Numbered from the stretch's first letter, positions 43,237 to 54,277 are shown. The stretch: 64,000 nucleotides of DNA from Sphingomonas sp. S-NIH.Pt15_0812 (GCF_003951315.1 NZ_QLJH01000006.1:94000-157999); one strand, 5' to 3'. Program-made: numbers and translations. Notes: a model not told the origin generated them from the sequence alone.

Positions 43237-44691
43237 ATGCTGACCACCAATCCATTTGACGATGACAAGCTGCGCGAAGAGTGCGGCATCTTTGGCGTTT
43301 CGGGCAGCGACAGCGCTGCCGCTCTCACGGCGCTAGGGCTTCACGCCCTCCAGCATCGCGGGCAGGAAGCGGCGGGGATCACCTCCTTCGACGGACTTCA
43401 CTTCCACACCCATCGCGCGATGGGTCATGTCGCCGGCAATTTCGACCGGGACGATGTGATCCGCGCGCTGCCCGGCGGCACGGCGGCGGGCCATGTCCGC
43501 TACTCGACGACCGGCGAGACGGCGCTGCGCAACGTGCAGCCCCTCTATGCCGAGCTCCAGTCGGGTGGCTTCGCCATCGCGCATAACGGCAACATCTCCA
43601 ATGCGATGAAGCTGCGGCGTGAACTCGTGCGGCGCGGATCGATCTTCCAGTCGACGTCCGACACGGAGACGATCATCCACCTGGTCGCGACCTCCAACTA
43701 TCGCACTTTGCTCGACCGCTTCATCGACGCGCTGAAGCAGATCGAGGGGGCCTATTCGCTGGTGGTGATGACGCCGGAGGGCATGATCGCCTGCCGCGAT
43801 CCGCTCGGCATCCGGCCGCTGGTCATGGGTCGCCTGGACGAGGCGGTGATCTTCGCCTCGGAAACCGTGGCGCTCGACGTCTGCGGCGCGACCTTCGAAC
43901 GCTCGTTGGAGCCGGGCGAGCTGGTGATCGTCCAGAATGGCGAGATTCGCTCGATCCGCCCGTTCGAGCCGGTGGCGGCCCGCCCCTGCATCTTCGAATG
44001 GGTGTATTTCTCGCGACCCGACTCGATCGCGGGCGACCACAGCATCTATTCGGTGCGCAAGGAGATCGGCGCGCAGCTCGCCGCCGAATCGCCGGTCGAT
44101 GCGGACCTGATCATCCCCGTCCCCGATTCGGGCGTGCCGGCAGCGATCGGCTATGCGCAGGCCTCGGGCATCCCGTTCGAGCTGGGCATCATCCGCTCGC
44201 ACTATGTCGGCCGCACCTTCATCCAGCCGGGCGACAAGGTCCGCCACCTCGGCGTCAAGCTGAAGCACAATGCCAATCGCGCGCTGATCGCAGGCAAGCG
44301 CGTGGTGCTGGTCGACGACTCGATCGTCCGGGGCACCACCTCGCTCAAGATCGTGCAGATGATGCGCGATGCCGGCGCGGCGGAGGTGCATATGCGCATC
44401 GCCAGCCCGCCGACGCGGCATAGCTGCTTCTACGGCGTCGACACGCCGGAGCGCGCCAAGCTGCTGGCGGCGAAGCTCGACCTGGGCGGCATGACCGACT
44501 TCATCCATGCCGACAGCCTGGCCTTCGTATCGATCGACGGCCTGTACAAGGCGTTGGGCGAGGCGAAGCGCGACTCGAAGCCGCGCTACTGCGACGCCTG
44601 CTTCACCGGCGATTATCCGACGACGCTGACCGATCAGGACGACACCGCCGATGTCGACCAGTTCGCCATGCTCGCCGAGCGGCTGAATTGA
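43237..44691 (+). CDS. purF: Amidophosphoribosyltransferase
   Basis: A 484-residue enzyme for the first committed step of purine synthesis. REECGIFGV contains the N-terminal nucleophile cysteine, exposed by removal of a short propeptide (about 13 residues). GLHALQHRGQEAAGI and the PRPP site VVLVDDSIVRGTTSLKI are intact. ATG 43225 is an alternative start four codons upstream; the later one keeps the propeptide in the usual range. The stop overlaps the TTG start of the SDR gene (TTGA). Two more cysteines near the end (YCDACF) may bind a metal or Fe-S cluster, as in Bacillus-type enzymes. Confidence 0.95.
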   Translation: MLTTNPFDDDKLREECGIFGVSGSDSAAALTALGLHALQHRGQEAAGITSFDGLHFHTHRAMGHVAGNFDRDDVIRALPGGTAAGHVRYSTTGETALRNVQPLYAELQSGGFAIAHNGNISNAMKLRRELVRRGSIFQSTSDTETIIHLVATSNYRTLLDRFIDALKQIEGAYSLVVMTPEGMIACRDPLGIRPLVMGRLDEAVIFASETVALDVCGATFERSLEPGELVIVQNGEIRSIRPFEPVAARPCIFEWVYFSRPDSIAGDHSIYSVRKEIGAQLAAESPVDADLIIPVPDSGVPAAIGYAQASGIPFELGIIRSHYVGRTFIQPGDKVRHLGVKLKHNANRALIAGKRVVLVDDSIVRGTTSLKIVQMMRDAGAAEVHMRIASPPTRHSCFYGVDTPERAKLLAAKLDLGGMTDFIHADSLAFVSIDGLYKALGEAKRDSKPRYCDACFTGDYPTTLTDQDDTADVDQFAMLAERLN

Positions 44692-45413
44692 GCGAGAGCG
44701 TATCGGCCGACCGTCCGCTGGACGGGCAGCTGGCGCTGGTCACCGGCGCCAGTCGCGGCATCGGCGCGGCGACCGCGCACGAGCTGGCGCGGCTGGGGGC
44801 GCATGTCGTCCTCACCGCGCGCTCGGCGGGACCGCTGGAGCAGGTGGAACAGGCGATCTTCGACGCCGGCGGCTCGGCGACGATCGCGCCGCTCGACCTG
44901 ACGCAAACCGACGCGATCGCGCGGCTGGCGACGGCGATCGGCGAGCGCTGGACCTCGCTCGACCTAATGGTGCTGAATGCGGCGACGCTCGGCAGCCTGG
45001 CGGCGGTGCCGGCGATCGACCCCAAGGAGCTGGCGGCGGTTCTGACCCTGAACGTCAGCGCGCAGGCCGCCCTCCTCACCGCCTTCGATCCGCTGCTGCG
45101 TCGTGCCGGGGCGGGCAAGGTGATCGGCCTGACTTCCAGCGTCGGCCGCGCCCCCCGCGCCTATTGGGGTGCCTATGGCGCGTCCAAGGCGGCGTTCGAG
45201 ACGCTGCTCGGCGCCTATGGCGACGAACTGGCGGAGATCAGCCGGGTCCGCGTCGCCATCGTCGACCCCGGGGCGACCCGCACCAAGATGCGCGAGCGCG
45301 CCTATCCGGGCGAGGACCCCGCCTCGGTCAAGCCGCCCGAGACGGTGGCGACGCGGATCGCGGCGCTGGCGGTCGGAGGCTTCGCGGCGGGGCATTTCGA
45401 GCGGATTGGCTGA
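44688..45413 (+). CDS. Short-chain dehydrogenase/reductase coupled to purF
   Basis: A 241-residue classical SDR. TGASRGIG is the nucleotide-binding loop, NAAT (in LMVLNAATLG) corresponds to NNAG, and YGASKAAFE carries the catalytic Tyr-x-x-x-Lys with an upstream serine (TSSVGRAPRAYW). The TTG start at 44688 overlaps the purF stop, so it is translationally coupled, an arrangement seen in other sphingomonads; the substrate is unknown. Confidence 0.88.
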   Translation: MSESVSADRPLDGQLALVTGASRGIGAATAHELARLGAHVVLTARSAGPLEQVEQAIFDAGGSATIAPLDLTQTDAIARLATAIGERWTSLDLMVLNAATLGSLAAVPAIDPKELAAVLTLNVSAQAALLTAFDPLLRRAGAGKVIGLTSSVGRAPRAYWGAYGASKAAFETLLGAYGDELAEISRVRVAIVDPGATRTKMRERAYPGEDPASVKPPETVATRIAALAVGGFAAGHFERIG

Positions 45414-45429
45414 CGCGACTCGGTTGGGA

Positions 45430-45445
45430 AGGGGGATCGCCCCCT
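45430..45445. terminator. Hairpin between convergent SDR and photolyase genes
   Basis: AGGGGG-ATCG-CCCCCT (45430-45435 and 45440-45445) with CTTAT beyond on one strand and TTCCC on the other. Probably bidirectional. Confidence 0.6.
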
Positions 45446-45446
45446 C

Positions 45447-46826
45447 TTATCGCAAGCTAGCAGATGCTGCGAGGGCCCGTTCCCGAGCCTCGCGATGGCC
45501 GATGATCTTGGGCGGATAGGCCTTCGGGCGGCACCCGGCCGCTTCGGGATCGTGGATTGCGGGATCCGGCACGTCGGCTAGTTCCGGCACCCAGCGGCGA
45601 ATATACTCGCCCGCGTCGAACTTCTCCGACTGAGTCAGCGGGGCCATGATCCTCCCGAACATATTGGCGTCAACCCCGGTGCCCGCCACCCATTGCCAGT
45701 TGACGGCATTGTTGCCGTAATCGGCATCGATCAGACAGTCCCAGAACCAGCGCTCGCCCTCGCGCCAGTCGATCAGCAGGTGCTTCACCAGGAAGCTGGC
45801 GGTGATCATCCGTACGCGATTGTGCATCCAGCCGCTGTGCCAAAGCTGGCGCATCCCGGCATCGACGATCGGATAACCGGTACGGCCACGCTGCCAGGCG
45901 CGCAGGTCGGACGTCGCCGCCGACCCCGTCCGCCATGGCAGCGCGTCATATCTCGAGCGGCCGTTCTCGGTCGCATAATCGGGCAGCGCCATCACCACGC
46001 CGTCGGTGAAGTCCCGCCAGGCCAGTTCCTTGCGGAAGCCGGTGACGTCCCCGTCCCGATCTGTAGCGTGCCAAACGGTCCGCGCCGACACCTCGCCGAA
46101 ATGCAGATGCGGCGACAGGCGCGTCGTCCCCTCCTCGGCCGGCAGGTTGCGCTGCACGTCGTAGCCGCGCAGCAGATCGGCCAGCTCCCCGACCTTGCGC
46201 AGCGCCTCCGCCTCGCCGGGCGTCCAGTCCGCATCGAACTCGGTCGACCAGTCGGGCGCGGTCGGCCGTAGCGCCCATTGCTGCAATGAATCGCCCTTCG
46301 GCCACCGGGCGGGTGCAGGGATCGCGTCCGGTGCGGGTCGCGGCTTGGGCGGTGGCAGATGCGCCTGCAACGCCTTCCAGAAGGAGGAATAGATTCGGAA
46401 CGGCGCGCCGCTGCCGGTGCGGACCTCCTCCACCCGGGCGAGGTGATTGCCGTCGTGCAGGCACAACGCATCGCCCAACTCGGCATCGATCCGCCGCCAC
46501 CAGGGTTCGTACTGGATGGTGGCATGGATGGTCGTCGCGCCGGTCTCCTTCATCAGCGTCTGCAATTCGGACAGCGCATCGCCCCGGCGCAGCACCAGCC
46601 GGCTGCCCTTCTCCGCCAAGGATTCGCCCAGCCGCTCCAGGCTGTGGTGCAGCCACCAGCGCTGCGCGCCGCCGATCCGCCATTCGCCCGGCGCATCGTC
46701 GTCCAGGATATAAATCGGGACGACCGCCCCCTCGTCCATCGCCGCCAGCAACGCCGCATGATCGTGCAGCCGCAAATCCTGTCGGAACCACAGCAGGATA
46801 GGCTTGGATGAATCGGTGTCGCTCAT
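45447..46826 (-). CDS. phrB: Deoxyribodipyrimidine photolyase
   Basis: A 459-residue cryptochrome/photolyase-family flavoprotein that repairs cyclobutane pyrimidine dimers with visible light. The N-terminal antenna domain opens with ILLWFRQDLRLHDH; the FAD domain contains SPHLHFGEVS, WHSGWMHNRVRMITASF and DADYGNNAVNWQWVAGTG, all CPD-photolyase hallmarks. The start at 46826 gives the family's usual length; an open frame further upstream crosses the divergent antiporter promoter. Confidence 0.95.
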   Translation of the reverse strand: MSDTDSSKPILLWFRQDLRLHDHAALLAAMDEGAVVPIYILDDDAPGEWRIGGAQRWWLHHSLERLGESLAEKGSRLVLRRGDALSELQTLMKETGATTIHATIQYEPWWRRIDAELGDALCLHDGNHLARVEEVRTGSGAPFRIYSSFWKALQAHLPPPKPRPAPDAIPAPARWPKGDSLQQWALRPTAPDWSTEFDADWTPGEAEALRKVGELADLLRGYDVQRNLPAEEGTTRLSPHLHFGEVSARTVWHATDRDGDVTGFRKELAWRDFTDGVVMALPDYATENGRSRYDALPWRTGSAATSDLRAWQRGRTGYPIVDAGMRQLWHSGWMHNRVRMITASFLVKHLLIDWREGERWFWDCLIDADYGNNAVNWQWVAGTGVDANMFGRIMAPLTQSEKFDAGEYIRRWVPELADVPDPAIHDPEAAGCRPKAYPPKIIGHREARERALAASASLR

Positions 46827-46935
46827 CGCCGGACTACGCGCCTGGCCCGTTGCCGTTCCGCGACCGGCAGGACCATCGCGCCCGGAATGTCCCGACAAGG
46901 CTGACAAGCGCGATCGGATCGGGCAGGTAACGATC

Positions 46936-48708
46936 ATGGCGATCGCAATCGACAATGCCGCGTTCAGCGATGCGCTGGTCATCCTGGGTGCGGCCGGACT
47001 GGTCATCCCGGCGTTCGCGCGCTTCCGGGTCAGCCCGGTCATCGGTTTCATCCTGGTCGGGATGCTGGTCGGGCCGGCGGGCCTGGGGTCGCTGGTGCCG
47101 CAGCTCCCCTGGCTCTATTACGTCACCATATCCGACCCGGAGTCGATCGCGCCCTTCGCCGAATTCGGCATCGTGCTGCTGCTCTTCTCGATCGGCCTGG
47201 AACTGTCGTTCCGGCGATTATGGGCGCTCAGGCGTCAGGTGTTCGTGATCGGCGCGGCCGAGCTGCTCGGATCGGCGGCGCTGATCGGCATCGCCCTCCA
47301 CGCCATCGGCCAGCCCTGGGCCGGCGCGATCGGCCTCGGGCTGGCGGTGGCGCTGTCCTCGACCGCACTCGTCCTGCCGCTGGTTGGCACCACCAGCCCG
47401 GTCGGGCGCGGCGCCTTCGCGATGCTGTTGTTCGAGGATCTGGCGCTGGTGCCGATCATCTTCGCGTTGGGCGCCATGGCCCCGACCGCGTCGGACGAGG
47501 GCTGGGTCGGCATCGCCGGCGTGGCGCTGCGTGGCGGCATCACCGTCGCGGTCATGTATGGGGGCGGCCGTTTCGTCCTGCCCCGCCTCTTCGCGCAGGC
47601 CGCGCGCACCAAGAGCCCGGAGCTGTTCCTGGCCGCCTCGCTGCTGGTCGTCATCGTCGCCAGCGTCGCGACCACCGCCGCCGGCCTGTCGCCGATCGTC
47701 GGCGCCCTGCTCGCCGGGCTGCTGATCGCCGAGACTGAATATCATAGCGAGGTCGAGGTGATCACCGCCCCCTTCAAGGGGCTGGCGCTCGGCGTGTTCC
47801 TGATCACCGTCGGCATGAGCCTGGACCTGCGGCTGATCGCCGCCAACTGGCCGTCGCTACTCGCGGCGGTGGTGGGCGTGGTCGCGGTCAAGACGATCGT
47901 CACCTATCTCCTGCTCCGCGTGTCGCAGGCACGGCGCGGGGTCGCGGCGGAGACCGGCCTGCTGATGGGCAGCCCGAGCGAGACGACGCTGATCGTGCTC
48001 GCCACCGCCGCGCAGGCGCAGATCATCCAGCCCTCAACCGCCGCCTTCTGGCAGACGGTGACCGCGATCGGCCTGACGCTGACACCGCTGCTCGCCATGG
48101 CCGGCCGCACCATCTCGCGCCGGATCGAGACGCGCGACCTGCCCGGCGATCTGCCGACGGAGGAGGATGGCCCGCGCACCGTCATCATCGGCTTCGGCCG
48201 GGTCGGGCAGATGGTCGCCGACCTGCTTACCGTGCATGGCCATCCCTATATCGCGGTCGAAGCCGATATCGACGCGGTGACCGAGGGGCGGCGGAATGGC
48301 TATGCCGTGCTGTTCGGCGACGTGGCGCGCGCCGAACTGGTCGATCGGCTGGCGCTACCCCAGGCGCGCGCGCTGGTGCTGACGATGGACGATCCGGTGC
48401 TGACCGTACGCCTGACCCGTCGCATCCGCGCGACGGCGCCCGACCTGCCGATCGTCGCACGTGCCCGCGACGCCGCCCATGCCGCCGAACTCTATCGCGC
48501 CGGGGTGACCGACGCGGTGCCCGAAGCGCTGGAAAGCTCGCTGCAATTGTCGGAGGCGGTGCTGGTCGACCTGGGCGTGGCGATGGGGCCGGTCATCGCC
48601 TCGATCCACGAGAAGCGCGACGAGATGCGCCAGACGATCCGGCGCGAAGCATCGCTGGAACGGGACCCGCGTATCCGGCGGGTGCGACGGAAGAGTGAGG
48701 TGGCCTGA
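46936..48708 (+). CDS. Kef-type cation:proton antiporter with TrkA-N domain
   Basis: A 590-residue protein. An N-terminal CPA2 exchanger domain has about 12 helices (residues 10-395; VSPVIGFILVGMLVGP, GLGLAVALSSTALVLPLV, FLITVGMSLDLRL), and a cytosolic TrkA-N domain follows at about 415-540 with VIIGFGRVGQMVADLL. The family includes KefB/KefC potassium-efflux systems; ligand gating by glutathione is not evident here. The ATG at 46936 follows CAGGTAA. Divergent from the photolyase gene. Confidence 0.9.
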   Translation: MAIAIDNAAFSDALVILGAAGLVIPAFARFRVSPVIGFILVGMLVGPAGLGSLVPQLPWLYYVTISDPESIAPFAEFGIVLLLFSIGLELSFRRLWALRRQVFVIGAAELLGSAALIGIALHAIGQPWAGAIGLGLAVALSSTALVLPLVGTTSPVGRGAFAMLLFEDLALVPIIFALGAMAPTASDEGWVGIAGVALRGGITVAVMYGGGRFVLPRLFAQAARTKSPELFLAASLLVVIVASVATTAAGLSPIVGALLAGLLIAETEYHSEVEVITAPFKGLALGVFLITVGMSLDLRLIAANWPSLLAAVVGVVAVKTIVTYLLLRVSQARRGVAAETGLLMGSPSETTLIVLATAAQAQIIQPSTAAFWQTVTAIGLTLTPLLAMAGRTISRRIETRDLPGDLPTEEDGPRTVIIGFGRVGQMVADLLTVHGHPYIAVEADIDAVTEGRRNGYAVLFGDVARAELVDRLALPQARALVLTMDDPVLTVRLTRRIRATAPDLPIVARARDAAHAAELYRAGVTDAVPEALESSLQLSEAVLVDLGVAMGPVIASIHEKRDEMRQTIRREASLERDPRIRRVRRKSEVA

Positions 48709-48747
48709 AGCAGCGGTCGCGCGCCCCACCGAGCGAGCGCACGACCG

Positions 48748-49422
48748 TCAGCCCTTGAACCACCCGAAGGGCAACTGCCGGTCCGCCAGCACCTGCGCCG
48801 TCTTGCGATCCCCGCGCCGCAGCGCCACCAGCACCTGTTGCACCGCGCGTTGCGCGATCCGGTCGAGCGGCGCGGGCGCGCCCGCCTTCACCGCCGCTTC
48901 CAGCCAGCTTCGCCCCGTAGCATCCGCCGGATCGATCTCGATCCGCAGCATCGCCGCAAGCCCCACGATGCTCGCGCGGCTGCCGCCCAACGCGACCGCC
49001 CGGTCCAGCGCCGCCAGTCCGACATCCTGCCGCGCGCCCGCCCCCGCGCGCGCCATGATCTTGCCGACCCGGTTGATGATGCCGAGATGCCACGCGCCGA
49101 GCGCCAGCTGCGCCTCGGCATTGCGGGGATAGCGGGCGACCAGCGCCTCGATCTCGCGCCGGGCGGCCAGCGCCTCGCCCCGCGTGCCGGACAGCTTGGC
49201 ACGATAGGCCATGGCGATGGCGGCGATGATCGCCGCCTCCTGGTCATTCCCGTCGGTCTTCAGTTCGGCGAGCGCGACGCTGCGCGCCCGGTCGATCTTG
49301 CCCAGTGCCGCCGCCTTGTCGCTATCCTGATAGGCGGCGGCGGTGAGCAGGTCGCGCGGCGTCTGCGCCAGGACCGGCATCGCCGCCATCATCGCCACGG
49401 GCAGCGCCCAGGCCGCTCTCAC
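48748..49422 (-). CDS. Exported TPR-like protein of unknown function
   Basis: A 224-residue protein with a signal peptide ([15 protein letters not shown]) and repeating helical hairpins that look like degenerate tetratricopeptide repeats ([31 protein letters not shown] and similar). No catalytic motif. The GTG start at 49422 overlaps the TGA of an 11-codon leader ([10 protein letters not shown]) preceded by an AGG-type site, which may regulate entry. alaS lies 129 bases upstream on the same strand. Confidence 0.7.
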   Translation of the reverse strand: MRAAWALPVAMMAAMPVLAQTPRDLLTAAAYQDSDKAAALGKIDRARSVALAELKTDGNDQEAAIIAAIAMAYRAKLSGTRGEALAARREIEALVARYPRNAEAQLALGAWHLGIINRVGKIMARAGAGARQDVGLAALDRAVALGGSRASIVGLAAMLRIEIDPADATGRSWLEAAVKAGAPAPLDRIAQRAVQQVLVALRRGDRKTAQVLADRQLPFGWFKG

Positions 49423-49551
49423 CAGGCCGTCCGAAGCGCGGCCATCGCCATCCTGCCAATATCCGTCACGCCCTGCCCTCTCCTGTTTCGCACCAGCCTA
49501 TCGACAACGCGCGAGGGCGGAAAGAGGCCCGTTTCGAGACAGATGGCGGGA

Positions 49552-52212
49552 TCAGGCCGCCACCGTCTCGCCGGCCAGCACCGCACGGATCGCCGCCAGC
49601 GCCTCCTCGCCCTTGCTGCCGTCGGGCCCGCCGCCCTGCGCCATGTCGGGTCGGCCGCCGCCGCCCTGCCCGCCCAACGCGGCGACGCCCCGCCGCAGCA
49701 GGTCGACCGCGCTGAACGTGCCGACCAGATCGGCGGTCACGCCCACCGCGATCGAGGCGCGACCGTCATTGACCGCGACGATCGCCGCGATGCCCGAACC
49801 CATCCGCTGCTTGGCCTCGTCCACCGCGCCGCGCAGCCCCTTGGCATCGAAGCCGTCGAGCACCTGACCGATAAAGGCGGTGGCGCCGACCTGTTCCGGT
49901 CCCACCGGGCCGCCCTGCCCGCCGCCCAGCGCCAGCGCCTTCTTCGCGTCGGCCAGTTCGCGCTCCAGCCGGCGGCGATCCTCGATCAGCGCGGCGACGC
50001 GGGCGGGCACCTCGTCCGGCGTCGCCTTCAGCGCGGCGGCGGTGGCGCGCAGCGTTTCGTCGCGGCCGACCAGATATTGGCGTGCCGCCTCGCCGGTCAA
50101 AGCCTCGACGCGGCGGACGCCGGACGACACAGCGCCCTCGCCCACCACCTTGAACAGGCCGATATCGCCGAGCGCGGTGACATGGGTGCCGCCGCACAGC
50201 TCGATCGAATAGGTCCTGCCGTCATCCTCGCTGCCCATCGCCACGACGCGGACCTCGTCGCCATATTTCTCGCCGAACAGCGCCATCGCGCCCTCGGCGA
50301 TCGCCTCGTCGGGAGTCATCAGGCGCGTGGTGACGCTGCCATTGCCGCGGATCTGCGCGTTCACCGCCGCTTCCGCATCGGCCAGCTCCTCGGCCGTCAT
50401 CGCCACCGGATGCGACACGTCGAAGCGCAGCCGCTCCGGCGCGACCAGCGACCCCTTCTGCGCGACATGGGAGCCCAGCCGCTGGCGCAGCGCCTCGTGC
50501 AGCAGATGCGTGGCGGAATGGTTGGCGCGGATCTGTGCGCGACGCGCGACGTCGATCGCCATCCTGACCGGATCGCCGACCTTGATGCCCCCCGCCTCGA
50601 CGATCGCGTGATGGACGAAGATGCGGCCGAGCTGCTTCGACGTCTCGGTGACGTTGGCGCGCAGGCCGGCATCGTTGGAGATGGTGCCGGCATCACCGAC
50701 CTGTCCGCCGCTCTCGCCATAGAAGGGCGTCTGGTTGACGACGATCGCCACCGTATCGCCCGCCATGGCATGGTCGACGCGCGCACCGTCCTTGACCAGG
50801 GCGACCACCTCGGCCTCGCCGATGTCGGTCGAATAACCGGTGAACTCGGTCGAGCCGCTTTCCTCCGCGATGTCGAACCACAGCTCGTCCGAGGCCTTCG
50901 CGCCCGACCCCTTCCAGGCGGCGCGGGCCGCGCGCTTCTGCTCGGCCATCGCCGCGTCGAAGCCGGCACGGTCGACGTTCAGGCCCTGGGTGCGCAGCGC
51001 ATCCTCGGTCAGGTCGAACGGGAAGCCATAGGTGTCGTAGAGCTTGAATGCGGTCTCGCCGGCCAGCGTGCCGCCCTCGGCCAGGTCCGTCGTCGCCTCG
51101 TCGAGCAGTTTCAGCCCGCGATCCAGCGTCTTGCGGAACTGCGTCTCCTCCTGGCGCAGGGTCGCCTCGATCAGCGGCTGCGCGCGGACCAGCTCGGGAT
51201 AGGCCGCGCCCATCTCGGCGACCAGCGCCGGGACCAGCCGGTGCATCAGCGGGTCCTTCGCGCCGAGCAGATGGGCGTGGCGCATGGCGCGGCGCATGAT
51301 CCGGCGCAGCACATAGCCGCGCCCTTCATTGGCCGGCAGCACGCCGTCCGCGACCAGGAAGCCGGCCGAGCGCAGATGATCGGCGATCACCCGGTGCGAC
51401 GCCTTGCGATCGCCCTCCGCATCGGTGTGGGTCAGCGCGGTGGAGGCGGCGATCAGCGCCTTGAACGTGTCGGTGTCGTAATTGTCGTGGACGCCCTGCA
51501 TCACCGCCGCGACGCGTTCCAGCCCCATGCCGGTGTCGATCGACTTCTTGGGCAGTTCGCCGACGATCTCGTTGGCATCCTGCTCATATTGCATGAACAC
51601 CAGGTTCCAGATCTCGACGAATCGGTCGCCATCCTCGTCCGGGCTGCCCGGCGGGCCGCCGAAGATATGGTCGCCATGGTCGTAGAATATCTCGGAACAG
51701 GGGCCGCACGGACCGCTGTCGCCCATCGCCCAGAAATTATCCTTGGTCGGGATGCGGATGATCCGCTCCTCCGGCAGGCCGGCAATCTTGCGCCACAGGT
51801 CGAACGCCTCGTCGTCGGTATGATAGACGGTGGCGGTCAGCCGGTCGGCGGGCAGGCCCCATTCGCGCGTCAGCAGCGTCCAGGCGTTGAGGATCGCCTG
51901 TTCCTTGAAATAGTCGCCGAACGAGAAATTCCCGAGCATTTCGAAGAAGGTATGGTGGCGCGCCGTATAGCCGACATTGTCCAGGTCGTTATGCTTGCCG
52001 CCGGCGCGGACGCATTTCTGGCTGGACGTGGCGGTCGAATAGGGGCGGCTCTCCAGCCCGGTGAAGACGTTCTTGAACGGCACCATGCCCGCATTCACGA
52101 ACATCAGCGTCGGGTCGTTCTGCGGCACCAGCGGCGCGGAGGGCACGATCTGGTGCCCCTGGCTGCCGAAATAGTCGAGAAAGCCGCGGCGGATGTCGTT
52201 GGTCGAGGTCAT
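49552..52212 (-). CDS. alaS: Alanyl-tRNA synthetase
   Basis: An 886-residue class II synthetase. The aminoacylation domain opens with [13 protein letters not shown] and [15 protein letters not shown]; the editing domain carries [13 protein letters not shown] and [15 protein letters not shown], the conserved HxxxH and C/H zinc set that deacylates mischarged tRNA; a C-terminal C-Ala domain with Gly-rich stretches ([13 protein letters not shown]) ends the protein. The ATG at 52212 begins exactly at the conserved [11 protein letters not shown]. No regulatory leader is evident in the 312 bases upstream. Confidence 0.97.
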   Translation of the reverse strand: MTSTNDIRRGFLDYFGSQGHQIVPSAPLVPQNDPTLMFVNAGMVPFKNVFTGLESRPYSTATSSQKCVRAGGKHNDLDNVGYTARHHTFFEMLGNFSFGDYFKEQAILNAWTLLTREWGLPADRLTATVYHTDDEAFDLWRKIAGLPEERIIRIPTKDNFWAMGDSGPCGPCSEIFYDHGDHIFGGPPGSPDEDGDRFVEIWNLVFMQYEQDANEIVGELPKKSIDTGMGLERVAAVMQGVHDNYDTDTFKALIAASTALTHTDAEGDRKASHRVIADHLRSAGFLVADGVLPANEGRGYVLRRIMRRAMRHAHLLGAKDPLMHRLVPALVAEMGAAYPELVRAQPLIEATLRQEETQFRKTLDRGLKLLDEATTDLAEGGTLAGETAFKLYDTYGFPFDLTEDALRTQGLNVDRAGFDAAMAEQKRAARAAWKGSGAKASDELWFDIAEESGSTEFTGYSTDIGEAEVVALVKDGARVDHAMAGDTVAIVVNQTPFYGESGGQVGDAGTISNDAGLRANVTETSKQLGRIFVHHAIVEAGGIKVGDPVRMAIDVARRAQIRANHSATHLLHEALRQRLGSHVAQKGSLVAPERLRFDVSHPVAMTAEELADAEAAVNAQIRGNGSVTTRLMTPDEAIAEGAMALFGEKYGDEVRVVAMGSEDDGRTYSIELCGGTHVTALGDIGLFKVVGEGAVSSGVRRVEALTGEAARQYLVGRDETLRATAAALKATPDEVPARVAALIEDRRRLERELADAKKALALGGGQGGPVGPEQVGATAFIGQVLDGFDAKGLRGAVDEAKQRMGSGIAAIVAVNDGRASIAVGVTADLVGTFSAVDLLRRGVAALGGQGGGGRPDMAQGGGPDGSKGEEALAAIRAVLAGETVAA

Positions 52213-52524
52213 GCACGTCGACTTAGGCGAGTGTCGTTCCACCCTCAAGCGTCATGCGCAGCCGGCCGTCCCACGCTTGCGCCATGGCGTTCACGATGCC
52301 ATGAGCGCTTCATCATCCGCCGGGCGCACCCCGCCTGGGCACGATGCCATAGATCAAGCGACACCATTAGGGCGAGGATTGCAGCCACGATCATGGTCGT
52401 CCGCGCCGCCGAGTCCGCGCGCGGCGACGTCCATGATCGGAACGATCACTTGGCGGCGTCGCTCGTCCCGGTCCTCACCATGGGCGATTCGGGATCGGCG
52501 ACGCGGCCGTCCAGGAGTTGCCCG
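52213..52524. other. 312-base gene-free region between divergent alaS and mqo
   Basis: It must hold both promoters. GGAGTT just before the mqo start gives a ribosome-binding site (CAGGAG at 52512-52517). I see no leader peptide, riboswitch or repeat. Confidence 0.5.
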
Positions 52525-54234
52525 ATGTCCGAATCCACCCCCCCGCTTGCTCCCCGGGCCGTCTCGAGCCCCGGCGAGGGCGTGACCCGACGCGGCCTGC
52601 TCGGCTCCGCGCTGGCGGTCGGCGCGGCCGCGCCGCTGGCCGGTTGCTCGGGCGGGCGCATTGTCGCCGAGCGCAAGGTCGACGTGCTGCTGATCGGCGG
52701 CGGCATCATGAGCGCGACGCTGGGCGTGCTGTTGCGCGAGCTGGAGCCGAACTGGACGCAGGAAATGGTCGAGCGGCTGGACCAGGTCGCCGAAGAGAGC
52801 TCCAACGGCTGGAACAATGCCGGCACCGGCCATTCGGCGTTGTGCGAGCTCAACTACACGCCGGTCAATGCCAAGGACGGCAAGGTCGAGATCCAGAAGG
52901 CGATCGACATCAACGAGCAGTTCCAGACGACGCGCCAGTTCCTCAGCCACCAGGTGCGCACCGGGACCCTGGCGCGGCCGCGCTCCTTCATCAACTCGAC
53001 CCCGCACATGAACCTGGTCTGGGGCCAGGAGAATGTCGAATTCCTGCGCAAGCGCCATGCCGCGCTGGGGGCCAGCCCGCTCTTCTCCGGCATGGAATTC
53101 ACCACCGATCCCAAGCAGATCGCCAATTGGGTCCCGGTGATGATGGAGGGTCGCGACCCGGCGCAGCCGCTTGCCGCCACACGCTCCCCGCTCGGCACCG
53201 ATTGCGACTGGGGCGAGGTCACCCGGCAATATATCGCATCGCTGCGCCGGAGCGACCGCTTCCGCCTGACCACCGGCCATGAGGTGCGGTCGCTGGAGCA
53301 GAATGGCGACGGCACCTGGCGGGTCACCGCGCATGATCGCAAGACCGGCGAGCGACAGGTCATCACCGCCCGCTTCGTCTTCGCGGGCGCGGGCGGCGGC
53401 GCGTTGCCGATCCTGCAGAAGTCCGGCATCCCGGAGGGCGACGTCTATGCCGGCTTCCCGGTCGGCGGCTCGTTCCTGGTCACCGAGAATCCGGCGATCG
53501 CCCGCCGCCACCTCGCCAAGGTCTATGGCAAGGCGGCGGTCGGCTCGCCGCCCATGTCGGTGCCGCATCTCGACACGCGCTACTTCGGCGGCAAGCAGAC
53601 GCTGCTGTTCGGCCCCTTCGCCACCTTCTCCACCAAGTTCCTGAAGGAAGGGTCGTATTTCGACCTGCCGAAATCGGTCACGCTGGACAATTTCCGCCCG
53701 ATGCTGGCGGTCGGCTGGGACGATTTCGCGCTGGTCGAATATCTCGCCGGTCAGCTCATGCTGTCGGACAAGGACCGGATGGACGCGCTGCGCGAATATC
53801 TGCCCAAGGCGCAGGACGGTGACTGGCGGCTGTGGCAGGCGGGGCAGCGCGTGCAGATCATCAAGCGCGATCCCGAAAAGGGCGGCGTGCTGAAGCTGGG
53901 CACCGAGATCGTCGCCGCGAAGGACGGGTCGATCGCCGCGCTGCTCGGCGCGTCGCCGGGGGCGTCCACTGCGCCGTCGATCATGCTCAACCTGATCAAG
54001 CAGGTCTTCGCCGACCGGCTGGCCAGCCCGGCCTGGCAGGCCAAGCTGCGCGAGATCGTGCCCAGCTATGGCGTGAAGCTGAACGACGATCCGCAATTGC
54101 TGGCGCATGAGTGGAACGCGACGGCGGAGACGCTGCAACTCGCCATTCCATCGCCCGCCGTGCATGTCACCACGACGCCCCGCCCGGCGGCGACGCGCGT
54201 CAAGGTCGATCGCCACCCCGATCTGGCGCTCTGA
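52525..54234 (+). CDS. mqo: Malate:quinone oxidoreductase with Tat-like lipoprotein signal
   Basis: A 569-residue FAD protein that oxidises malate to oxaloacetate and reduces quinone. [16 protein letters not shown] is the FAD-binding loop, [22 protein letters not shown] is the Mqo signature, and PVGGSFLV and [13 protein letters not shown] are further conserved parts. Unusually the N terminus reads as a twin-arginine lipoprotein signal: R22-R23, a hydrophobic stretch ([14 protein letters not shown]), and LAGC with Cys41. Classical Mqo is a peripheral protein on the cytoplasmic face; this copy may be exported. ATG 52525 follows CAGGAG. An upstream continuation of the frame is antisense to alaS and was rejected. 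Confidence 0.92.
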   Translation: MSESTPPLAPRAVSSPGEGVTRRGLLGSALAVGAAAPLAGCSGGRIVAERKVDVLLIGGGIMSATLGVLLRELEPNWTQEMVERLDQVAEESSNGWNNAGTGHSALCELNYTPVNAKDGKVEIQKAIDINEQFQTTRQFLSHQVRTGTLARPRSFINSTPHMNLVWGQENVEFLRKRHAALGASPLFSGMEFTTDPKQIANWVPVMMEGRDPAQPLAATRSPLGTDCDWGEVTRQYIASLRRSDRFRLTTGHEVRSLEQNGDGTWRVTAHDRKTGERQVITARFVFAGAGGGALPILQKSGIPEGDVYAGFPVGGSFLVTENPAIARRHLAKVYGKAAVGSPPMSVPHLDTRYFGGKQTLLFGPFATFSTKFLKEGSYFDLPKSVTLDNFRPMLAVGWDDFALVEYLAGQLMLSDKDRMDALREYLPKAQDGDWRLWQAGQRVQIIKRDPEKGGVLKLGTEIVAAKDGSIAALLGASPGASTAPSIMLNLIKQVFADRLASPAWQAKLREIVPSYGVKLNDDPQLLAHEWNATAETLQLAIPSPAVHVTTTPRPAATRVKVDRHPDLAL

Positions 54235-54253
54235 CCGCCTAGTCCGTCAGGCG

Positions 54254-54277
54254 CGCGCCGCTCAGCCGAGCGGCGCG
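54254..54277. terminator. Hairpin between convergent mqo and M24 peptidase genes
   Basis: CGCGCCGCTC-AGCC-GAGCGGCGCG (10 bp, four-base loop) overlaps the peptidase stop codon at 54262-54264. There is no T-run, so it probably acts as a convergent terminator or transcript end stabiliser. Confidence 0.5.

Noticed and set aside
52439..52465. Possible EcfG-type stress promoter (GGAAC then CGCT)
   Set aside because: The -10 lacks the consensus GTT and no other stress promoter features are present.
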